Source: Scilla litardierei (lineage: Eukaryota; Streptophyta; Magnoliopsida; Asparagales; Asparagaceae). Taken from it: a stretch of DNA of 64,000 bases. The notes beneath the pieces were generated by a model. The model was not told where the DNA came from, searched no databases, and saw nothing but the letters and a program-made list of their open reading frames with translations. The stretch covers positions 320,976,452-321,040,451 of the forward strand of contig CM061141.1 of assembly GCA_030789695.1 (NCBI GenBank), in the 5' to 3' direction. The translations under genes and the position numbers were made by a program. The number at the start of each line of letters is the position of its first letter. The first letter of the stretch is position 1. This document shows, piece by piece, positions 56,517-64,000 of the stretch.

Positions 56517-57100
56517 TGGTCAGTGGAAACAAGATATCTTCGTCGGAGATGGAGCATGCTGAGCCCTCTTTGATGGAGAAGATTTTGATAGGTTTCCAGG
56601 CGAGCCTGAGTCAGTAGGCTGAGATGCTCGCCAAGATGCAGGGTCAAAGACCCCAAGCTTCAAGCAGTTTAGGGCAATGAAGCCGAGGACCTTTTCTGGC
56701 AAGGAGACCGCATTGGAGGTCGATGAGTGGTTACGGCGCACAGAGGATGACCTCACAGCTATTGGATTTCCATTGGAGAGTTGGGTTGATGCAGCAAAGA
56801 GGCAGTTGACACATCAGGCCCGAGATTGGTGGGATGGCCAGGAGCGACGTCTGACAGGTCCTATCTCTTGGAAGACTTTCAAGGAGCGTTTTGAGTCCAA
56901 GTTTCTTTAAGAGACCGCGAAGGATGAAATCAGGCAGCATTTTGAGCAGTTGACTCAGGGTCGGCGGCGCGTGGATGAATACGACGCCGAGTTTTCATTG
57001 CTGAGCAAGTTTGCCCCGGAGCTTGATGCGACTGATGCCACCCGAATTCGACGCTTCCGTATGGGACTTGATCCGGAGTATTTTAGGGTTACACTTCACA
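56517..57100 (+). pseudogene. gag: older chromovirus gag fragment, broken
   Basis: The start MVSGNKISSSEMEHAEPSLM is followed by a stop near 56617. From 56677 there is the gag domain (FSGKETALEVDEWLRRTEDD, ARDWWDGQERRLTGPISW) with a TAA at 56908-56910, then RRRVDEYDAEFSLLSKFAPE to RMGLDPEYFRVTLH. Homology ends at about 57100, before the zinc knuckles, where copia sequence begins. Confidence 0.85.
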
Positions 57101-57393
57101 ATCAACTTTTATTTTTTTTCATGCAACTTCTTCCTAAGAAGCATGCACCACATAGAAATCCAACGCATATGCATGCAACTAGAAATATGACTCCCAAGAT
57201 GTACACTATTTGGGGTCCTAAGAACACTAGTCTAAATGTTAGGAATGCTTATGTTGATTCCTATTTTCATGATGTGATTAGAAATAGTAACTATGTTGGG
57301 AAGCGGAAGTCCACTTGGACTTGGCTTCCAAAGGACTAATCCCCTTGGACCCAACAACCATTGGGTACCATAAGCTTATGGTATATTATATAG

Positions 57394-60300
57394 GTACCCA
57401 AGAGAAAGAAGAAGAGCAATAAATGTCTTATTAGCTCTAAAGGGAAAGGATGGATTCTTGATAGTGGTTGCTCCAAACACATGACGGGAGATCCCTCATT
57501 GCTCTCCGAAGTGATTAGCATCAAGGATGGTGCAACGGTCACTTTTGGAGGTAATCAAAAGGGAACCATCATTGGAGTAGGTATCGTTGGTAATCCTTCC
57601 AAACCCTTAATTACTATTGTTTATCTTGTTAGTGGTTTATGTCACAATCTCATTTCCATTAGTCAACTTTGTGACAAAGGTTACAAGGTTAACTTTGGAG
57701 AAGGATTGTGTACTATTGTTGATTGTGATTCAAATGTTTTATTTTCCGGTATTAGACGTAAAAATATTTATTATTTGAGCTTGCCTAAAACCGTAGAACA
57801 TTGATTAGTTGCTAACTCAAATGAACAATTATCATGGCATCGCCGTTTTGGTCATGTTCACTTCAAGCACTTATATAAGTTAGCTAAGAAAAATCTAGTC
57901 AAATGTTTTCCTAAGAGTGTCTTTAATAAGAAAAACTTTTGTGATTCATGTCAAAGAGGTAAACTAAGTAAATCTTCATTTAAGCTTAAAGAAGGGATTA
58001 CTTCTAAGAGGCCCCTAGAACTTCTTCATCTAGATTTATTTGGGCCAACTAGAACCGCTTCTTTAGGCAATGCTCATTATAGACTAGTTGTCGTTGACGA
58101 CTTTTCTAGATTTACTTGGGTTTCATTCTTAATTAATAAGAATGAAGCTCATGAAGAGTTTACCAAATTTGCAAAGAAGATTCAGAATCTTTTAGGATCC
58201 ACCATTATCACTATTCGTAGTGATCATGGAGGAGAATTTGAGAATGAGTCTTTTACTAAGTTTTGTGATGACTCTGGGATAACTCATAACTTTTCCTTTC
58301 CTCGTGCACCACCACAAAATGGTGTTGTAGAAAGAAAGAATATGACTCTTATTGAGTGTGCTCGCACTATGCTCCATGATAGTCATTTAGGACTACAATT
58401 TTGGGCAGAAGCGGTGCACACGGCATGTTATGTGCTCAATAGGATCCTAGTGAGACCCCGAACAAACAAAACTTGTTTTGAGTTCATTTATGATAAAAAG
58501 CCTCAAGTGAAATATTTTCGTGTTTTTGGTTCAAAATGTTTTATAAAGAACACTTTTGGTAATTTAGACAAATTCGAGCCAAGATCCGATGAAGGAATTT
58601 TTGTTGGATATTCCACACGTAGCAAAGCTTGCCGGATACACAACAAAACTTCTTCAACGATTGAGGAATCTCTTCACGTATCTTTTTATGAAGATTTTGA
58701 TTTTCCTCATGTTGATGATGATAATGTAGATATTCTTTGTGATTCTCTTAATAATGTTAAGATTAATGATACTATTGTTGAGACTAACACTTCGAACGAA
58801 GTTGTTGAAGTTGTTCCTAGTGATCCAGGTATACCCAAAGCTTACCCGACCGTTCGCAACCATCCCCATAACTAAATTATTGGAGATATTGGTGTGGGTG
58901 TTCGAACGAGATCAAGAATTGAAGAATTCTCTCATTGCGCATTTGTCTCTACCATTGAGCCAAAGAACATCCAAGAAGCTTGTGAGGATAGCTCTTGGAT
59001 AGTGGCAATGGAAGAAGAACTAATGCAATTCGAGAGAAACGAAGTTTGGGAACTTGTACCTCTTCCAAGTGGTCACCAAGTCATTGGGACCAAATGGATC
59101 TTCAAGAACAAGACGGATGAAAATGAGGTAATCACACGGAACAAAGTAAGGTTAGTAGCTCAAGGCTACCATCAAGAGGAAGGTATTGATTTCGAAGAAT
59201 CTTTTGCCCCTGTAGCTAGATTAGAAGCTATTAGGTTGCTTTTATCTTTTGCATCGCATAAGAATTTTAAATTATTTCAAATGGATATCAAAAGTGCATT
59301 TTTAAATGGGTTTGTCAATGAAGAAGTCTATGTTTCTCAACCTCCCGGTTTTATTCATGAAAAATTTCCAAACCATGTTTTCAAACTTAAGAAAGCGTTG
59401 TATGGGTTGAGACAAGCTCCTAGAGCTTGGTATGACCGACTTAAGACCTTTCTTTTGAATTTAAGTTTTAAAATGGGAGAAGTTGATTCTACACTCTTCA
59501 TTAAAGATTATGAAAATGACATTCTTTTGATTCAAGTTTATGTAGACGATATTATTTTCGGTTCTACTAACTTTAATCTTTGTCAAGAATTTTCTAAGTC
59601 TATGAAGGACGAGTTTGAGATGAGCCACATGGGAGAGCTCACCTACTTCCTTGGATTGCAAATTCGACAAATGGAGAATGTCACTTTCATACATCAGACA
59701 AAGTACACATGGGAGCTTATTAAGCGATTCGGGATGGAATCGCCTGCGAGCAAAAGGACTCCCATGAGTACTACTACTCATCTACACATGGATGAAAGCA
59801 GAAAAGATGTAGACGTTCGTCTATATCGAGGTAAGATCGGTAGCTTACTTTACTTAACCGCTAATAGGCCCGATATCATGTTTTCCGTATGCCTTTGTGC
59901 TAGATATCAAGCAAGACCTAAGGAGTCACACTTGATTGCGGTTGAACGAATATTTCGTTATCTCAATCAATCTCTAGATTATGGGTTACTTTACCCTAAG
60001 TCTAGCACATATGAGTTAATATCATATAGTGATGCCGACTTTGCCGGATGCAAGTCCGACAGGAAAAGTACTAGTGGCACTTGCCATTTCTTAGGAAATT
60101 CCTTAGTCTCTTGGTTTTCTAAGAAACAGAATTCGGTGTCATTGACCACGACCGAAGCGGAATATATTGCCGCGGGTCTTGCATGTGCACAAGTTCTTTG
60201 GATGAGACACACTCTTAGTGACTATGGTGTCAATTGTGATACTTGCCCTATCATGGTTGATAATCAAAGTGTTATTTGTCTTTTCAAGAATCCGGTACAC

Positions 60301-60489
60301 CACTCCCGTACCAAACACATAGACGTGAGACACCATTTTATAAATGATCATGTAGCTAAGAAGGACATCATTTTAGAGTACATTGAAACCCAAAAACAAA
60401 TTGCTGATATCTTCACTAAACCTCTTAAAGAAGATTCATTTGTGAGGTTGCGTGGAGAATTGGAAATTATGGGTGAATCTGAAATCTAG
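57394..60489 (+). pseudogene. pol: copia pol: protease, integrase, reverse transcriptase, RNase H (two in-frame stops)
   Basis: One frame runs the whole length. Domains are protease (WILDSGCSKHMTG, about 57445-57486), integrase with zinc-binding H-RRFGHVHF and CDSCQRGK, catalytic LDLFGPT, RSDHGGEFENE and APPQNGVVERKN, then reverse transcriptase ([43 protein letters not shown]) and RNase H ([38 protein letters not shown]). TGA at 57802-57804 lies between protease and integrase, and TAA at 58873-58875 before reverse transcriptase. The segment from 58894 is open for 531 codons. Few defects in over 3 kb point to recent activity. Integrase before reverse transcriptase defines Ty1/copia. Confidence 0.95.
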
Positions 60490-61301
60490 AAGCTCAAACT
60501 TTCATGTTATAACTTCTTTTTGAGCTCATATCTTTTTGTTGTCTTTCTTCATGTGCTTTATTCTATGATGAGATTAAGAAAGGCAATTACGACTTATTTG
60601 ATTTCATGAGTTTTTGAGATTGATTGGAGTGATTCGTGTTTCAATGGATTTATTATTTTTATACCGTCTTTACGATGTATTTGTGATTAGAGTATAGGTC
60701 CTAGGGTGAGTGTTCTTATTCTCTGGAATTCTTTCTCACAGTGCATTTTTTGGACCAGGACAGACGACTGTCTTTCCTTCGACAGTCGACTGTCCTACCC
60801 TATCTCCTTTGTCTGAGATTTAATATCTTTCGCACAGCCGACTAATGACTGGTTTATAGTCGACTGTTAGTTTAACAAGCGACTGCATGTTAGTCATCAG
60901 GCAACTGTTATATCTTTCTGAGCTTTATCGATTATCACTTCATCCAGTCGACTGACTTTTGTTCATCAGTCGACTGTCTTCTGTTGTGACGGTTCAAGTG
61001 ATTTGATCCGAGCCGTCGATTCTTTGATCCAACGGCTCAGATTCATTCCCCAAATTTTATATTTGAGAATGCGCGATCACTTCCCCACGTCGACTCTCTC
61101 TCATCCGATTCGACCGTTCGTCTTCCTGCTCAATCTCGTCTCCAAAATCGTCGATCTTCTTCCTTTCGTTGCCGTCGATCTTAGCTGTTGTTGCCCTCGT
61201 TTCGTCGCTCAACTAGGTTTGATCTAATCTTTCTATCTCGTGTGATTTTTCCGGTTAGGGTTCGTTCACTTTTGTGTCTTGCCCTAGCTTCGTGCTCGGC
61301 C
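60490..61301 (+). other. noncoding spacer with a palindrome cluster, copia 3' region
   Basis: No ORF joins pol to the downstream frame. At 60761, 60783; 60835, 60857, 60876, 60898; 60945 and 60967 there are CAGTCGACTG-type motifs. The complete group of four has spacings 22/19/22, exactly as in the LTR array. CT-rich sequence (61080-61260) precedes the ORF. Confidence 0.85.
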
Positions 61302-61895
61302 ATGGCTCTTTTCGATCATTTCTTTCCTAATGTCTCTCTCGATTACCTCAATGAGCCTGTTCCTTCACCGAAACCTGATCTGACTCCCTCCTCGCCTCAA
61401 TCTTCTAGAGAACCTCTTCCTGTCACTGTCGGTGACCCAATCCCCTCTGTGCATGCTGCTGAACACCCTTCTCAGCCTGCTGAGCATCCTTCTAGGTCCA
61501 CGGAGTTTCTTCTTCGTCAGTTGGACGCTCGTGTCTCTGCTCTTGAAATTCTTTCTGTTTCTATGGATGAGAATCTCTCGCTTTTGCTTAAGCTTCGGCT
61601 AATCTCTTTTAAGCATCTTGGTTTTCCCGTACCTCCCGAGCTTCAGGATTTGTTTGCTACCTCTGAGGACACTTCTCCTGCTTGTGTTTCTCCTCCTCCT
61701 GGCTTCACGCCAAAATCCTATGTGGTTCAGACCTCCGATGCCCAGACTCCACTTCATGTTCTTGCTGAATCATCTGTTGTTTGTGCTTCGTCTTCTAAGA
61801 GGAAGACTCTGGCTTTTCCTACTCGTCGCTCTGCTCGGCTTTTGTTCCGATCTTCTGGTCACATGTCGGACCCCTCCGTCATTCTTATTGACTGA
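61302..61895 (+). CDS. extra ORF after pol (198 aa) in the copia element
   Basis: It starts MALFDHFFPNVSLDYL. A Pro/Ser-rich region follows (residues about 25-70), then a predicted helical segment (STEFLLRQLDARVSALEILS through DENLSLLLKLRLISF), and a Ser-rich tail with RRSARLLF. It ends PSVILID. The position between pol and the 3' LTR is where SIRE-type elements carry an envelope-like ORF, but I see no signal peptide, membrane segment or coiled fusion motif. Its function is unknown. The start was chosen as the first Met in an open frame that extends further upstream. Confidence 0.6.
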   Translation: MALFDHFFPNVSLDYLNEPVPSPKPDLTPSSPQSSREPLPVTVGDPIPSVHAAEHPSQPAEHPSRSTEFLLRQLDARVSALEILSVSMDENLSLLLKLRLISFKHLGFPVPPELQDLFATSEDTSPACVSPPPGFTPKSYVVQTSDAQTPLHVLAESSVVCASSSKRKTLAFPTRRSARLLFRSSGHMSDPSVILID

Positions 61896-62810
61896 GGCTG
61901 CTGCTGCTGTTCTGTTCACTCACCTGAAGACCTTGTTTTTATTTTGTGTGGTCTGCTTTTGTTTAGGTTGAGTGATTCATATGATATTTTTGATGTATGA
62001 TGGATGATGTTTTCAGTGACTCTTTTATATATGTATGGTGATGTACTTCGATGTCGTCATGATGATGTATTTTTTTTTGTCTTAATCATGATGTATCTTG
62101 TTGTGATGGCCATGTAGATGACCATCCGTTGATGCACTCTTTTTCTATATATCTATATATGATGTTGCTGTTTATCTTGTGTCACACTATGCTATACTGT
62201 ATATCTTATCTGTGTAATGTAATGATATGTTGTCTCCATGTATGCTATATTCTCTTTGATGTGCTTTTGAGACAATATATGGATTTGATATTGGTTATTT
62301 CATGCTATCTCTGATGTGATGAAATTTTTGAAATTATTTTCATTTCGTATATCTAAAATGTTTATATTGGACTTCAATTCCATTACTCACATGTGTATAT
62401 GATGAGATTTTATGAGTTTTGATTCGATATATCTTTATACTCCTTGATTGTTGTTAGTTCGTATTTAGCACTTTTATTGTTGTTGTTATTTGCTCCCACC
62501 TTTTGGATAATGCCATATGAGGAGAGAAATAAACATACAAGAATCATAATGGATGTACTAAGTATGTTCTAACGCTTGAATCTAAGATTTACGTTGCCTT
62601 AGATTCAGGGGGAGTAATATTACAATGAATATGGATTTTATTTCCTAGACTTCTTGAATTGAATTCATTCATATCTCACTCATTTGGTTCAATTGTTATG
62701 TAGATGCTCTAATATTTGTTGACTAACTTGATTGGCATCTATGTAGGGGGAGTAAGTTTTCATTGCGCACAATTATTTATCTTTTTGTTTATGTTTGTTA
62801 GTCATCATCA
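61896..62810 (+). other. copia 3' noncoding region
   Basis: AT-rich sequence without a supported ORF. Purine tracts TTCAGGGGGAGTAAT (about 62605) and GTAGGGGGAGTAAG (about 62745) resemble the true polypurine tract and could act as internal second-strand primers. Confidence 0.6.
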
Positions 62811-62823
62811 AAAAGGGGGAGAA
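62811..62823 (+). promoter_or_regulatory. polypurine tract of the copia element
   Basis: AAAAAGGGGGAGAA directly precedes the LTR start TGTTGAGTATTGG. It is the primer for second-strand synthesis. Confidence 0.9.
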
Positions 62824-64000
62824 TGTTGAGTATTGGACTTCTCCTTACTTGGTGTTAATGATGAGCAAACATAAATACTTGTGACTAATCCCCTATTTTG
62901 CAGTTAATCCATTGCCTAAGCTTATTATGAAGATTAACTTGCAACTTGCAATGGATGACTCACAAACGTCATTGGAGGCAAATGGCATGAATTGGATGAT
63001 CGTAGATTGATGATTGAAGCTCCGTAAAGACTTCAAGCTCATACGATGGAAAGAAGAGATTATTCGTCAATTTAATTTTTCTTTTATCTCTTCTAGTATG
63101 TAGCTTAGAAGTAGAACTTTGATGGAGCACTCACACACATCTACATTCTGTCATAGGACTTCATTAGACCAATTGTCCTTTGATCCCAATTCAATTCTCT
63201 TTTGTTTGTGCTAGGATTGTTCATAACAGCCGACTGCTGAACAGTTTACAGTCGTCTGTCTCAAAAACAGTCGACTGTGTTTTGTTCTACAATCGCCTGT
63301 TATGCACAGACTATTACAATATAGTTTTGGGCCTTCTCTGATTATTTTGCACAGGCTACTGTTGAACGATTCACAGGCGCCTGTCCTAGTGACAGTCGAC
63401 TGTGTATTGTAAACCAGTCGCCTGTCTATCCTTGCCCAAACTCTGTTTGATTTGACTTCTACGGCCAGTCGACTAATGCTGTATATACAGTCGACTGTCT
63501 ATTAGATCAGTCGACTGTCTATGCTGAAACAGTCGCCTGTTTGTAAGTCATTTCTTTGACTCAACACTCTGGAAATTTATCTTGCTTTTGACAGTCGTCT
63601 GTTTAAGGTTTTACAGTCGTCTGTTCTGATTATCAGTCGACTGTATTACTTGAATCAGTCGTCTGTCCTGTATCTTGTGAGATTTCCAGTATTTGTCTAA
63701 CTTACTCTTCTCTCGGCCAGTCGCCTGTCGAAGAAATTACAGCCGCCTGTTGTTTTAACAGACAACTGTCTTTGCTTCATCAGTCGACTGTCCACGTGGT
63801 AAGTTACCGTTATGAATTCTCACCTACCCTTGCTGACTGTGCAACAGTCGACTGTGGATTGTTCAACAGTCGACTGTCGCGAGTTCAGATTATATCCGTT
63901 GAGATTTTTCTCACGAATTCCAATTGGGTTTTTGCCTAAACTGTTTTGTGGATTTGAGAAAGCTATAAATAGAGCTTCTACTGTTTAATTGGAAGGTTAC
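62824..64000 (+). repeat. copia 3' LTR, truncated by the window end
   Basis: It matches the first 1177 bp of the solo LTR at 53883. The palindrome array runs from 63227 to 63875 at an identical offset (+8941). The weak motif of the second group reads CAGGCTACTG here, closer to consensus than in the solo LTR. TATAAATA is at 63964. Roughly 630 bp of the LTR should lie beyond the window. Confidence 0.93.

Larger units (their letters stand above)
57101..64000 (+). mobile_element. SIRE-like Ty1/copia element, 5' truncated, 3' LTR cut by window end
   Basis: The order is gag-linker fragment (57106-57339), protease-integrase-RT-RNase H (57394-60489), a palindrome cluster (60761-60976), a 198-aa ORF (61302-61895), a long noncoding stretch, polypurine tract and 3' LTR (62824 onward). 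A large extra 3' region with an ORF after pol is characteristic of the SIRE/Maximus branch. The 5' LTR, primer site and most of gag are missing and are replaced by chromovirus gag. The solo LTR at 53883 has its own target duplication, so it is not this element's 5' LTR. Confidence 0.85.

Noticed and set aside
53883..57101. The LTR at 53883 as the 5' LTR of the copia element with pol at 57394
   Set aside because: It has its own TSD ATATT on both sides, and the chromovirus LTR resumes directly after it, so it is a solo LTR.

Overview
This window is nuclear DNA of a flowering plant. The evidence is one split host gene with plant-type introns (a LEUNIG-type corepressor), plant LTR retrotransposon families (Ty3/gypsy chromovirus, Athila-like, and Ty1/copia SIRE-like), a hAT transposase relic, and an insert containing decayed plastid rpl14. 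I cannot name the species.

Layout. 1-1456: a broken hAT transposase gene. 2930-4278: a repeat element ending in a 400-bp near-perfect palindrome. 4279-9790: AT-rich intergenic DNA with a tandem duplication and faint LTR traces. 9790-13320: a minus-strand SIRE-like copia relic (3' LTR plus gag-region remnant, pol lost). 14235-18855: the first eight exons of a LEUNIG-type gene on the minus strand; its WD40 exons are not seen. 19137-24453: intergenic DNA with a probable minus-strand LTR (20319-21289) and a decayed LTR-like stretch.

24454-57105 is a nest of Ty3/gypsy DNA. A minus-strand Athila-like, gag-only element (24454-49527, tRNA-Asp primer site at 32887) has both LTRs split. Its left LTR received organelle-like DNA (25853-30205), which later received a solo LTR with TSD CCCTC. 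Its right LTR received a minus-strand solo LTR (33792-48542, TSD AAAAC), which was itself split by a young plus-strand chromovirus arranged LTR-gag-pol-LTR-gag-(pol). An older chromovirus follows (pol 49528-52080, LTR 52150-56387, gag to about 57100). Its LTR holds a solo SIRE-like copia LTR (53883-55692, TSD ATATT). From about 57106 to the window end runs a 5'-truncated SIRE-like copia with pol, an extra 3' ORF and the start of its 3' LTR.

The most unusual signal is a periodic array of short palindromes (consensus ACAGTCGACTGT). They sit in groups of four at 22/19-20/22-bp spacing, repeated about every 126 bp, just upstream of the TATA box of the copia LTRs. The same geometry recurs with a different motif (TAGTCGGTC in alternating orientation, 113-bp period) inside an unrelated Ty3-type LTR, and again in the 3' part of the copia element. 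Other notable points are two putative short introns inside the chromovirus gag-pol, a small acidic ORF shared by divergent LTRs, a GC-AG intron in the LEUNIG gene, and LTR-sharing tandem retroelements.
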